From Henckelia pumila (Eukaryota > Streptophyta > Magnoliopsida > Lamiales > Gesneriaceae): a stretch of 64,000 nt of DNA. Where the stretch lies: assembly GCF_033568475.1 (NCBI RefSeq), contig NW_027331840.1, positions 1 to 64,000 of the forward strand, in the 5' to 3' direction. Below are positions 45,389 to 57,739 of this stretch, piece after piece (positions within the stretch are counted from its first letter, which is position 1; each line of letters opens with the position of its first letter). The notes beneath the pieces are model-generated. The model had not been told where the DNA came from. It saw nothing but the letters and a program-made list of their open reading frames with translations, and did not search any database. Made by a program: the position numbers and the translations under genes.

Positions 45389-47248
45389 TGAAAGAGTGGG
45401 TGCCCGGTTAGCCAACTTGTGGCTAAGGGACAATCTTTTGTTTAATATAATTTACACTTTTATAATGGCATTGACTTTATCTTTCTTCATATTGTTATAT
45501 TATGATATACTATTGTTGTTTTGATAAAGACCTTGAATATACTATAGTGTATGTAAGATGTGGTAGCACATGGGGATGGCTATCATGAAACACATCTTAT
45601 AGTCACTGTATATTCTAAACTGTTCCTAGTCAATTGAGCCGTCCGCAAATAACGATAAGGATCGCTCGAGATTGAGACTAGCATTTGCGATGCCGAGTAC
45701 CACGTTTCATTGGTATGAAACATAGAGATGTTCAAAGCATGCAAATGGATATTCATATGATGAATGATCGAACTACCCTATTCGGACTTTCCAAGTGGTT
45801 ATCACTTATCGAGTGGATAAAGTCCGCGGTTTTGGTTGTACACCATTCGTCCTTATTACTTGAAACATCATTGAGACTCTATATGCTAGTACTGTACTTT
45901 GACTCGTTTACCGACTCTATTGGGGTCATCAGGTGTCAGGATTGGGTACAGTTACGACACATATAGGAGTCGATGCTTTGTTGTCAAGGATTCACCACAT
46001 ACTTGCGAGTGTGGATATCCTATGCGATCTGAGGAGATATTAGTGTGACGAATCTCTGGCCAGAGTACATGATGTGTTTTAGGTTACTTGGTGTTCCTAG
46101 TAACACATGCGATGTCACTAATAGATCTCCAAGATGTTATGCATAGTTATCGAATCTCGAACGACTCTCGATGCACCAATGGTTGTTGATTCGATCGGGA
46201 TATTTGGTTGAAGGGACCGTACTGTACGCTAACCAAAATCTACTGGTTCTTGCAGGCACTATCAGTAATACCTAGGGAATCATGGGGCGATGTTGCTAGA
46301 CGCTCTTACCATGATTCGTTGGGCAAGTCAGAAATTGTTGTTCCGAGTCACAAGGAGTTGTGAGCCCACGGCTAGCTGTATTCCTGAACCATTGAGGGTT
46401 ACACAAGTAATGGATTACTAAAACCCCGTAGAGATAGTTAAATTTAAAGAGTTAAATTTAATGAAAGAGGAGTTGGACTTCTTAACTAAAGGGAGTGGGA
46501 TTTCCTAAAATAACATAGGGATTGACATTTTTGAAAATCACTGAATTCGGATTCAGAAAAATTATCTTGACTCTAAAAGATGCAGAAATGGTTTCTGTGC
46601 ACATTGGTGAAATCAGTTTATCAATCAGAGTCACGATGAATTTTATATTAATTTCTATAACAACAGGCTTGGCTTGTTGGGCTTAAGTTATGGATTGTGG
46701 GCTTTAAGGAGTTAGAGTCCTGATACAATTATAACTAGAAATTATCTATAAAAAAGGTTTTGGGTTCGAAAATTAGAGACATTGTATATTGCAATTTTAG
46801 AAAATACACTCTAGAATTTTCAAGGGGATTTTCGAAATCCTCTATCCCTTTTTGGAGAAAATTCGACTTGTGATTTTTGTGAAAAATTACAATTCGAATT
46901 AACAGATCAATTCTGTTTATTCTCTACGTAAAACTTCTGATTGATTTCTAGTGCAGTCAATCAGAGGGTTTCTGTTTTTCATTCGTGGACCTAATTCCGG
47001 AGTTAGATCGTGACTGTCATCGATTCCTGGGATTTACAAGAAGAGCAGATTAAATTCTGTTGGAGTCCACGATCAAGCCTTTGCTTGACGAGGTAAAAAT
47101 TTAACTGTGTTTTATTTTTACTTGAACAAATTTAATCGTAAAAGTTTTGATACCCATATATGGAATCGTTCCATATAATAAAATAAAATTTTAAACTTCC
47201 ACTGCACCGGGTATCAATTCTTAATTGATCTGAACACCGTTTTCAACA
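45389..47248 (+). mobile_element. Solo LTR A, inserted in the viral RT
   Basis: 1860 bp beginning TGAAAGAGTGGGTGCCCGG and ending TTTTCAACA, flanked by GATGG (45384-45388 and 47249-47253). TG...CA ends, a 5-bp duplication and no gag, pol or second LTR indicate a solo LTR. Lineage not recognised; the strand is arbitrary. ORFs inside (for example 45685-45966) look fortuitous. Confidence 0.8.
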
Positions 47249-47253
47249 GATGG

Positions 47254-47488
47254 GTACTTCATACCCAGTAGAGAACATCTAATTAGCTGTGTACGAAATG
47301 CTAGAGTATTCTCAAAATTTGATTGTAGGTCTGGATTTTACCAGATTCGAATGGAAGAAGGCAGTAAGAAATTCACAGCCTTCTCTACACCACAAGGACA
47401 TTATATCTGGGAAGTTATGCCTATGGGATTGGCTAATGCACCTCAAATATTTCAAAGAAAGATGGATAATCTTTTTAAAGATTATTTC
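47254..47488 (+). pseudogene. Pararetrovirus RT, fragment 2
   Basis: Collinear middle part of RT with the MPMGLANAPQIFQ motif, in changing frames. Ends at ATTTC where solo LTR B entered. Continues at 56859. Confidence 0.8.
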
Positions 47489-47616
47489 TGTGGGGACCCG
47501 GGTTGCTAATCTTATCTTAGGGCAATTTATAATACAACACAATGAATCAAGTACACAACGGATATAAAGATCTAAGAGCTAAAAAAAAAAATTTTTTTAA
47601 AACATTACAGTGTCTT

Positions 47617-47797
47617 GCTCAATCGGCGAAAGTTGCCCGATCGAGCGAGCTCAAACTAGAACTCTCGGGTCCATGGAATTCTTGGCCTCGCTCGATTGGT
47701 GAACTTCTACCGATCGAGCGGCCAAGAAAACTCAAACCCCCTGTTTTGCAAAATAAGGCCCTCGCTCGATCGGTGAACTTCTACCGATCGAGCGAGC
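47617..47797. repeat. Three copies of a near-palindromic CGCTCGATCGGT...ACCGATCGAGCG motif
   Basis: Copies at about 47617-47651, 47688-47720 and 47761-47797 have arms GCTCGATCGGT and ACCGATCGAGC around a centre GAACTTCT. The first copy is diverged. They lie in solo LTR B. Confidence 0.8.
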
Positions 47798-48786
47798 TAC
47801 AATTCCAGAAAAATGCAGGAAAGATTTTTGCTGTACAAACTTGAAACATACAAACATATACTCTGATACAAGCTTCAAAATAATATACATGCAATCTAAT
47901 AACATCTGATAAGCTTTCATACACAAGCTAAGACATATTCAACTACTTATACAACATTCTTGTATCCTTTCTCACATGTTTATCCACTCAAAGTACATGT
48001 TTTGCTGCTAAAACCCGTGTCCTCACATGCTAAGACTCTATCTCGAGCTATCCCTGTCTTTTCTGACCAGCTCCTGCCCCACTTATTGCCATGCACACAT
48101 ACAAAACAAAGCAATAGCCGGATACCTCCGGTGAGAATAAAATCCCAGTATAAACAACATAAAGCGCGAGATAATAAATGTGAATGCAATGCATATGGCA
48201 AAAGAGGCTATCAAGCTGATATCAATAGGATATAAGTTCTTTGGGATCCCGAGGAAATAAAATCTTTAACGAACACCAACTCACCAATCGAGGTGAAGTC
48301 AAATACTTTATTTCCTCTGACTTTGGTGCAACTATAGTGAGTCTTCTGGCTCTGGAAGTAAATCTACATTCCGTGCCATTCAACTACAGCCCTCCAAACG
48401 TAATATGCACTCTAGGCTTTTAACCCTCTGTGCTTATTAGGCTGGACTTCAAGATGAATGCAACATATTCTGTATGCATTAAATGCTATAAAACATCTTG
48501 AACAATTAATAACATAAGCAAGTAAAGCAACACAACCATGTAATCACATAAGGTACATAAGCAAATAAGTATGTGATTGACAAGGGAATACTCGAAACAA
48601 TAACTATTTCGAGTGTTCTATCCCATCTGGATTAGCTGTCATTTATACCTTTCGATGTCGAGTCTGAAAGTACTTCAAATCTGTAAATACAATCAACAAC
48701 AACATGTCAAAATCTGTTCAGCTTCTCAACTTCATTTCAAATACAATGCTAGCAAACCTTGCTTCAACTCCTTCTCGGTTCGACTC

Positions 48787-51728
48787 TGTAACGCCCAGAA
48801 ATTCGTCACGTAAATTCGCATGCATAACTAGGGGATTTTATAATTTTATAATAATGTGAAAATGTGTTAAATTGTTTTTAAGAGTGATTATTTAAATTAA
48901 TTGATTTATTTGCATGTTTTAAATATTATTTCGGCATTTAAATCTGTATGATGTGATTTATGAATTTATTTGAGAAAGTTTATTTTATGATCGCGTAGGC
49001 GGGACCGTGGACGGACGAGATGTTAGTTTTCACCCAAAATATTTTATGAGATTTTTAGGAGCCTTAAAATATTATTTTAAGGTAAGATTTAAAGAAAATT
49101 ATGGTATTTATATATATGTATATTTATATGTCCGTTTTTACCCAAAATAAGTCATTTTAATGACTTTTATTAAGCTTTAAAAATCCAATTATTTATAATT
49201 TCGGGATTTACTTAGTTTTAGCAAATTAAAATTTATTTTTTTTTAAAAGTTTAAAATTTGAGTATTTAATTATCCTGATTATCTATTTATTTTTAAACCT
49301 AGATTATCTTAAAAATCTACCCTAATCCTCCTACCTCCATTCACGTTTTCTTGCTAGCCGCCTCCTCAATCTTCTCCCACTCCCTTCATCGTTCCTTCAA
49401 CAGAAAACCCACCCCATAGCCGATCGTTAAAAGTTTTTGGAGTTTTTGGAAGATCCGTTCGTCCCGGCGAGCCCGATACGTGTCGTTTACGTCGTTTCGT
49501 CTAAATAATTCTCAAGGCATGTTTGATTTCCATTCTTGAACACCATTTAGATCATATACACTGATTTTAACATGAATGATTGTTGAATGCATGTGTTCTT
49601 CAGATTTGAATGAATTTTATCATAGTTCATGCATGTTCACGGTTTTGAGTATGTGACCCATTTTGTTTTGGCATCATGTCCAACCATGTTTGTTCGGGTC
49701 TGCTGCTCCGCTGTCAGGGGTCTGAGTCGAGGTCCTTAGGGTTGATTTAGCAAGGTGGTTCAGACCTATAGGTGGCCGGGTAAGCTACTGGGCGTGGGGT
49801 GCGTACAAGGGAGACGCATGGTGATGATGCGTTTGGGTCTTCGTTCTGGTTCATGGTCGGACCAGGGATGGACTGAGGGCTAAGGGTTCAAGTTAGAGTC
49901 CTTAGGGGCTGGTCTAGAGGGTGGCTCGGTCTTGGAGAAGGCAAGAGAAGGGGCTGGGCGTGAGTCAAGCAGTAGGTGGTTAAGGGTTGATAGTAGCAAA
50001 TCGCGGCAGCTTCGGGATTCCCGAATCGTGTGTCGCTAGGGCGGTGTAGGGATCGGTTCAAGGCGAGGCTTGGTTCGTTGGAACCGCCCAGACGTGGGCT
50101 ACGTCTGGGCGGTGGAGCTCCGGCCATTCGGCGGCCGGAGCTGGCCGGCAGCAGGCCTCAAAGCCTGCTGCTACACGGCCGTGACCTGCACAATTTTTGT
50201 GCAGGTCACGTTGGGTATTGGGGAAGTGGGCCGTGGGTTTGGGGTGTTCTTGGGCCGGGCTTGGGTCCTTGGATCCGGGTCCGGTTCGGGTCTAAATTTA
50301 TGGGTCAAATTATTTTTAGTCCGGGTCTAGATTTTTTTTAATAATTAGGCTTGGATATTTTATTTTAATTAATTAAGTGTTTAAGTTAGTAATTTATGGG
50401 TTGGAATTGATTAAATTAATTAATCGGACTAATTTAATGGGCTTAAAGTATGTTTTAAGTGAGCCCATTAGTTTTTCATGGGCTTGGGGGCCCATAAAAC
50501 TTAATGGGCCAGGTCAGGTTGGGCTTTTTGGTTTTTGAGTCAGTCTAGGAATTTTTGAGTTAAGTCTAGTGGTCAGCAGCTCGAACAAGTCCTTGGAAAA
50601 ATAAATGTTCGTAAATATATATTTAATTCATGCATGCATTTTTATTAGATATATAAGTATTATTTTTAAGAAAATAAATTAAATATATATTTACGGACAA
50701 ATTTTCATGAAAATAAAGAAATAATGAGAATTTTTATGTTCATGCATCATGTAACAATTTTTATGATAATTTTAAATGCATGTTAAGAAAAATATATTTT
50801 TATGGAAGTTGAAGTGAAGGTGGAAAGTGATGTGGTTGGAGGTCGGGATACCTGGGCCCGGTGACCTTCCTAATGATGTATAAGTATGATGAGCTTATGG
50901 ATCCAGCTGAGAGGGCTGGTGAAGTGGCAGCACAGAGGTGGAAACCCCACCGCCGCGTACGTTGGTTTAAGATTGATCAATCGCTCAGTATGATGCCACC
51001 GACATGGATACGACCTGTTGAGAACTAAGAAATCATGATATGTTATTTTTTACGAAAATTATAAAGTATGATGAATTATATTATAGCATGATGATTTAGC
51101 AGTATGATTATTTATTTATGTTTATATGCATATAATTTTAAGATCATGCACATATAATTATTATTCACGTATTTTATATGATGTGTGCTTGTGTGTGGTT
51201 TCATTTTGTTATGTAAGAATAGAACGTGCTGAGCCTCTAGGCTCACTAGATTTAAATGGTGCAGGTGAGCAGAATGTTAATGAAGTTAATGTGTTTCCGA
51301 CTGGCGGCGAGGGCGTATGAGTATCCAGGCGGCTAGAACCCGTGACCATTGCTCTAAGATGAATTTTATGTTGAGATTAGAACATTTATTTCCGCATATG
51401 TTTTATTATTATAGATTTTTCAGTATATGCATGAATTTTAGATTTAAGTATTTATTTTCTAAGTTTTCCTGAATTTTTTGTGAAAGAAATATTATTTAGA
51501 AATTTTATTATGGCATTCTTATAAATTATTATTTAGTAATTAATTTTAAGTATTTGATTGCATGCGTGTACTTTTATTGTATCCTTTGTGTATTTGTATT
51601 TTAAATTAATTAAAGTTATTTTTATGTATGATATATATATGTATGGGCATATATATATTTATATTCATTATTTTATAATTAGAGATTTTTTAAAAAAAAA
51701 AATTCAGTAGGAGTTTTAGGATGTTTCA
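48787..51728 (+). repeat. 5' LTR of the gag-only element
   Basis: 2942 bp, TGTAACGCCCAG to GATGTTTCA. AT-rich except for a GC-rich block (about 49690-50300) that contains four hairpins. Almost identical to 53103-56046, with scattered differences. Confidence 0.95.
50084..50209 (+). repeat. Row of four perfect hairpins in the 5' LTR
   Basis: Stems: CCGCCCAGACGT/ACGTCTGGGCGG (50084-50112), AGCTCCGGCC/GGCCGGAGCT (50116-50142), GCAGCAGGC/GCCTGCTGC (50148-50171) and GTGACCTGCACAA/TTGTGCAGGTCAC (50181-50209). Loops are 3 to 7 bases. The same row is in the 3' LTR at 54403-54528. Confidence 0.95.
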
Positions 51729-51730
51729 TT

Positions 51731-51747
51731 TGGTATCAGAGCCATGG
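51731..51747 (+). other. Primer binding site of the gag-only element
   Basis: TGGTATCAGAGCCATGG, tRNA-Met type, two bases after the LTR. Confidence 0.85.
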
Positions 51748-51928
51748 TCCTTGGAGGGTGACTAGTCTGCTTCTCGGAGCTCAGAAGCCGCACTGCCAGT
51801 CTGTAAGTTTTAAATGTTTTAAATTATGATTTATGCATGGGACACAGGATTTATATTTTCAATGATTTATGAAAATGAGAATTTAAAGTTATGACAGTCT
51901 TAAAGTCAAAAAAAAATATTAGTTATGC

Positions 51929-52986
51929 ATGGCGATTTACGTAAGAAATATGTGGTGGTGCAGAATGCCTCCGAGACCTATGAACCGACGTGGGGAATCT
52001 CCACCTCCACCTCCACCTCCGCAGAACCCTCTTGCAGCATTGGAGCAGGCCAATGCTAATATGATGACAGGGATTACTGCTGTGTTGGAGCAGCAGGCTG
52101 CACGTCCTAGACTGTCCCACGAGAAGGACGTTGCTGAGAGGTTCCAGAAGAAGGGGCCGAAGGAGTTCACTGGTACCACCGATCCATTGGTGGCTGACGG
52201 GTGGATTCGTTCTTTGGAGTCCATCTTTGCATACATGGGGATTACTGACGCCGACAGGGTGAACTGTGCGACTTATATGATGAGGGGAGATGCAGCTATT
52301 TGGTGGGAGGGTGCTGCCAGGGGAGTACATCTTCCTACATTGACTTGGGCGGAGTTTAGGCGTATCTTCTACGCCAAGTATTTCACGGAGGATGTGCGCA
52401 GTCGCATGATCCGGGAGTTTATGGTCTCCGACAGGGGGACAAGACAGTGGTTGAGTACATCAAGCAGTTCGAGAGGGGGTGTCATTTTGTGCCCCTGATT
52501 GCTGATAGTGCGCAGGAGAAGATGAGACAGTTTGTCGATGGGCTTAGGGCGGACATCAAGCATGATGTACGCATGTTGGACGTCACTACTTATGAGGCTG
52601 CGGTTAGTAGGGCATTGAGATCCGAGGATGGTAGGAAGGAAATCTTGAGGGAGCAACAGAGGAAGAGACAGTTCCAACCATCGTACCACGAGTCGCATCC
52701 ACAGCAGGATGCAAAGAAGCAGTCCACTGGGCCGTCGAAGGTACCAAATCCACTGAGACAGCAAGGAGCTATCGTTCCTCGTGCAGAAACACTACCTCTT
52801 TGCCAGAAATGCCAGAAGCCCCATCCAGGGCCGTGCATGAAGGAATCAGGCATGTGCTATCATTGCAAGGAACCAGGACACATCATGCTGCACTGTCCCA
52901 AGAAGAATGCTGTCGAACGTGTTTATGTGATGCAGGCGGAGGAAGCAGTGCCGGATACTTTGCGCATCACGGGTAATTTTTCTTAA
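51929..52986 (+). pseudogene. Gag of the gag-only element, one frameshift
   Basis: Two overlapping frames, 51929-52498 and 52447-52986, form one gag. It has a Pro run, the capsid domain (MMRGDAAIWWEGAARG, TWAEFRRIFYAKYF), then VEYIKQFERGCHFVPLI, a basic Gln-rich linker and a CCHC knuckle CYHCKEPGHIMLHC. The shift lies at a G run (about 52434-52438) that is one base short. The natural start is probably the Met at 51968. Translation stops at 52986, exactly where protease would begin in full-length relatives. Confidence 0.88.
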
Positions 52987-53088
52987 CGCATTAAAATTTG
53001 TCGTTTTGGGATTGCTCTATTCGGGACTACGCGAAGAAACTTGTTATTGCCTGGAGTTCGTTTCAATTTCGAGAACGAAATTCCATTT

Positions 53089-53102
53089 AAGGGGGAGAGA
53101 AT
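53089..53102 (+). other. Polypurine tract of the gag-only element
   Basis: AAGGGGGAGAGAAT directly before the 3' LTR. Confidence 0.85.
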
Positions 53103-56046
53103 TGTAACGCCCAGAAATTCGTCACGTAAATCCGCATGCATAACTAGGGGATTTTATAATTTTATAATAATGTGAAAATGTGTTAAATTGTTTTTAAGAG
53201 TGATTATTTAAATTAATTGATTTATTTGCATGTTTTAAATATTATTTCGGCATTTAAATCTGTATGATGTGATTTATGAATTTATTTGAGAAAGTTTATT
53301 TTATGATCGCGTAGGCGGGACCATGAACGGACGAGATGTTAGTTTTCACCCAAAATATTTTATGAGATTTTTAGGAGCCTTAAAATATTATTTTAAGGTA
53401 ATATTTTAAGAAAATTATGGTATTTATATATATGTATATTTATATGTCCGTTTTTACCCAAAATAAGTCATTTTAATGACTTTTATTAAGCTTTAAAAAT
53501 CCAATTATTTATAATTTCGGGATTTACTTAGTTTTAGCAAATTAGAATTTATTTTTTAAAAAAAAAGTTTAAAATTTGAGTATTTAATTATCCTAATTAT
53601 CTATTTATTTATTAAACCTAGATTATCTTAAAAATCTACCCTAATCCTCCTACCTCCATTCACGTTTTCTTGCTAGCCGCCTCCTCAATCTTCTCCCACT
53701 CCCTTCATCGTTCCTTCAACAGAAAACCCACCCCATAGCCGATCGTTAAAAGTTTTTGGAGTTTTTGGAAGATCCGTTCGTCCCGGCGAGCCCGATACGT
53801 GTCGTTTACGTCGTTTCGTCTAAATAATTCTCAAGGCACGTTTGATTTCCATTCTTGAACACCATTTAGATCATATACACTGATTTTAACATGAATGATT
53901 GTTGAATGCATGTGTTCTTCAGATTTGAATGAATTTTATCATAGTTCATGCATGTTCACGGTTTTGAGTATGTGACCCATTTTGTTTTGGCATCATGTCC
54001 AACCATGGTTGTTCGGGTCTGCTGCTCCGTTGTCAGGGGTCTGAGTCGAGGTCCTTAGGGTTGATTTAGCAAGGTGGTTCAGACCTATAGGTGGCCGGGT
54101 AAGCTACTGGGCGTGGGGTGCGTACAAGGGAGACGCATGGTGATGATGCGTTTGGGTCTTCGTTCTGGTTCATGGTCGGACCAGGGATGGACTGAGGGCT
54201 AAGGGTTCAAGTTAGAGTCCTTAGGGGCTGGTCTAGAGGGTGGCTCGGTCTTGGAGAAGGCAAGAGAAGGGGCTGGGCGTGAGTCAAGCAGTAGGTGGTT
54301 AAGGGTTGATAGTAGCAAATCGCGGCAGCTTCGGGATTCCCGAATCGTGTGTCGCTAGGGCGGTGTAGGGATCGGTTCAAGGCGAGGCTTGGTTCGTTGG
54401 AACCGCCCAGACGTGGGCTACGTCTGGGCGGTGGAGCTCCGGCCATTCGGCGGCCGGAGCTGGCCGGCAGCAGGCCTCAAAGCCTGCTGCTACACGGCCG
54501 TGACCTGCACAATTTTTGTGCAGGTCACGTTGGGTATTGGGGAAGTGGGCCGTGGGTTTGGGGTTTTCTTGGGCCGGGCTTGGGTCCTTGGATCCGGGTC
54601 CGGTTCGGGTCTAAATTTATGGGTCAAATTATTTTTAGTCCGGGTCTAGATTTTTTTTAATAATTAGGCTTGGATATTTTATTTTAATTAATTAAGTGTT
54701 TAAGTTAGTAATTTATGGGTTGGACTTGATTAAATTAATTAATCGGACTAATTTAATGGGCTTAAAGTATGTTTTAAGTGAGCCCATTAGTTTTCCATGG
54801 GCCTGGGGGCCCATAAAACTTAATGGGCCAGGTCAGGTTGGGCTTTTTGGTTTTTGAGTCAGTCTAGGAATTTTTGAGCTAAGTCTAGTGGTCAGCAGCT
54901 CGAACAAGTCCTTGAAAAAATAAATGTTCGTAAATATATATTTAATTCATGCATGAATTTTTATTAGATATATAAGTATTATTTTTAAGAAAATAAATTA
55001 AATATATATTTACGGACAAATTTTCATGAAAATAAAGAAATAATGAGAATTTTTATGTTCATGCATCATGTAACAATTTTTATGATAATTTTAAATGCAT
55101 GTTAAGAAAAATATATTTTTATGGAAGTTGAAGTGAAGGTGGAAAGTGATGTGGTTGGAGGCCGGGATACCTGGGCCCGGTGACCTTCCTAATGATGTAT
55201 AAGTATGATGAGCTTATGGATCCAGCTGAGAGGGCTGGTGAAGTGGCAGCACAGAGGTGGAAACCCCACCGCCGCGTACGTTGGTTTAAGATTGATCAAT
55301 CGCTCAGTATGATGCCACCGACATGGATACGACCTGTTGAGAACTAAGAAATCATGATATGTTATTTTTTACGAAAATTATAAAGTATGATGAATTATGT
55401 TATAGCATGATGATTTAGCAGTATGATTATTTATTTATGTTTATATGCATATAATTTTAAGATCATGCACGTATAATTATTATTCACGTATTTTATATGA
55501 TGTGTGCTTGTGTGTGGTTTCATTTTGTTATGTAAGGATAGAACGTGCTGAGCCTCTAGGCTCACTAGATTTAAATGGTGCAGGTGAGCAGAATGTTAAT
55601 GAAGTTAATGTGTTCCCGACTGGCGGCGAGGGCGTATGAGTATCCAAGCGGCTAGAACCCGTGACCATTGCTCTAAGATGAATTTTATGTTGAGATTAGA
55701 ACATTTATTTCCGCATATGTTTTATTATTATAGATTTTTCAGTATATGCATGAATTTTAGATTTAAGTATTTATTTTCTAATTTTTCCTAAATTTTTTGT
55801 GAAAGAAATATTATTTAGAAATTTTATTATGGCATTCTTATAAATTATTATTTAGTAATTAATTTTAAGTATTTGATTGCATGCGTGTACTTTTATTGTA
55901 TCCTTTGTGTATTTGTATTTTAAATTAAGTAAAATTATTTTTATGTATGATATATATATGTATGGGCATATATATATTTATATTCATTATTTTATAATAA
56001 AAGATTTTTAAAAAAAAAAATTCAGTAGGAGTTTTAGGATGTTTCA
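53103..56046 (+). repeat. 3' LTR of the gag-only element
   Basis: 2944 bp, the pair of 48787-51728; the hairpin row is at 54403-54528. The GC-rich block gives identical spurious ORFs in both LTRs. Confidence 0.95.
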
Positions 56047-56858
56047 GACTCGAAGATCACGAGTTCGGAAATCTTTTGACAAAATCTGAAATGAGATGTA
56101 TACAAGCTAACAAAATCAGATTCAATTCCAACCCTGCTTTATTCGGTCATCTATATCAAAGTCTTGACACTTTGCAAATCGACGGCGTAACGACTACAAA
56201 CTGGCAACCGAATCAATAACATAAGCAATCTACTTATATCAACTGACTCTTCAACATAGCATCAATAGAGAGACATGTTCAGCAACATATCAGACATGCT
56301 AATGTCGACTATAGCTTCAGAAATTCATATAAAATTGGAACAACAGCCTTTGTCCGAACCGTCTGCGAATACATAACCAGTACTAGCTGAAGCACATATA
56401 GAATCAAAAAGAATAACAACCCATCTACCACTTAAAAATAAAGTATAAGAAAGCTCAATAAAAATTATACCAAAATGAAGGTCTCAGAGCGGTGATCGCA
56501 GATATATATTTATCTGGAATTTCTGATGACCGGAACACGCAAAATCGAAGCTTTAAAAGACCGAAAATCTGAAAATGGCGTTTTGAAGGGTTGGACTTTG
56601 TTCTTCTCCTTCTCTTTCTGATGTTTACACGTTGAATTCAGATATTACAAGTGGGAATTAAGATAAATATAGCCAAATTGCAGTTTAGTCCCTGAACTTT
56701 TGGCTATTTGCAATTCAGTCCCCGGAAAAACGATTTAATTCAATTTCAATCCTTATTCATTTAAGAATATTAGAATTTAATTCTAAACTCTAAATATTCC
56801 CAAATTAAATATTCTCGGATTAAAATTAAATACTCCCGGGCCTTACAATTTCAATTTC

Positions 56859-57690
56859 ATGTTTGTTTATATTGATGATATTCTTATAGCATCAAAAAAC
56901 ATAGATAAACATATTAAACATTTAGAGATTTTCTCTAAAATTTGTACACAAGAAGGACTGGTTTTATCTGAAAAAAAAAGCAGTCATAGCAAAAAGGAAA
57001 ATTGTATTCCTTGGAATTGAGATTGATGAAACTGGAATAATTCTACAACCTCATATTGTGGAAAAGGTAAAGAATTTTCCAGATAAACTCAAAGATGTAA
57101 AACAACTCCAAAGTTTTCTAGGAGTAGTTAATTTTGCAAGGATGTTCATAAACAATCTGGCAATCTATAGAAAGGTGTTTAGTCCTTTGTTAAAAAAGGA
57201 TGCAAGGTTTATATGGACCGATGAACATACTAAAGGGGTGAACCAATTAAAGGAGATATGTAATAATCTCCCAAAAATGGCTATACCCGTGGATGAAGAT
57301 GATTTGGTGTTATTTACAGACGCCAGTGACGAATGGTGGGCAGCAGTTCTTACTAAGATCACTCCGGATGGAGAAATACCTTGCAGATACTGTAGCGATT
57401 TTTTTTCAGAATCTGAGGCTATCAGATGGCATATCAACGAAAAGAAATTTTATGCAGTTAAAAGGGCTTTCGAAAAATGGCCATTATTTTTACTTGCTAA
57501 AAAATTCACTTTGAAGGTTGATAACACTCAGGTAAAAGTCTTCCTAAGGAATATGATTGAATCTAAACCTGAGAAGGCTAGGTTATTAAGATGACAAGCT
57601 TTATGTCAAAATTATATTTTTGATATTGTTATTATTAAATCTCATGAAAATATTCTTGCAGATTTCTTAACAAGAGATGGAAGGCAGTGA
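56859..57690 (+). pseudogene. Pararetrovirus RT end and RNase H
   Basis: Starts at once with the RT catalytic block, YIDD at 56868-56879. A run of A near 56971 shifts the frame. The part 57058-57594 covers the RT thumb (LQSFLGVVNFARMF) and RNase H, with LFTDASD, NEKKFYAVKRAFE and LKVDN in order. A stop (TGA 57592) precedes the last RNase H block (ENILADFLT). These domains would convert pregenomic RNA to DNA. Confidence 0.85.
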
Positions 57691-57739
57691 CGTTGATTCC
57701 ATCATGAAAATGTAGAGGCATCTCAGGGAACACCTTGGG

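Larger units (their letters stand above)
48787..56046 (+). mobile_element. Gag-only (TR-GAG-like) Ty3-type element with 2.94-kb LTRs
   Basis: 7260 bp, flanked by GACTC (48782-48786, 56047-56051). The two LTRs (48787-51728, 53103-56046) take up over 80 percent of it. The 1374-bp internal part holds a PBS, one gag gene and a polypurine tract but no protease, RT or integrase. This is the layout called TR-GAG in plants, non-autonomous elements that keep only gag. The gag sequence and PBS suggest derivation from a Tekay/Del-type chromovirus; that link is inference. Confidence 0.9.
47489..56853. mobile_element. Solo LTR B, itself split by a gag-only element
   Basis: Begins TGTGGGGACCCGGGTTGC and ends CCTTACAATTTCA, flanked by ATTTC (47484-47488, 56854-56858). 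Without the nested element and its duplicated GACTC it is about 2100 bp. No internal region of its own is seen, so a solo LTR is the simplest reading. 47489-48786 and 56052-56853 are its two halves. Confidence 0.75.

Noticed and set aside
45685..45966. 93-codon ORF in solo LTR A
   Set aside because: No homology motif; chance ORF in noncoding LTR DNA.
50030..50341. 103-codon GC-rich ORF, repeated at 54349-54660
   Set aside because: It lies in the LTRs of the gag-only element and across the hairpin row; no domain, and present in both LTRs only because they are copies.
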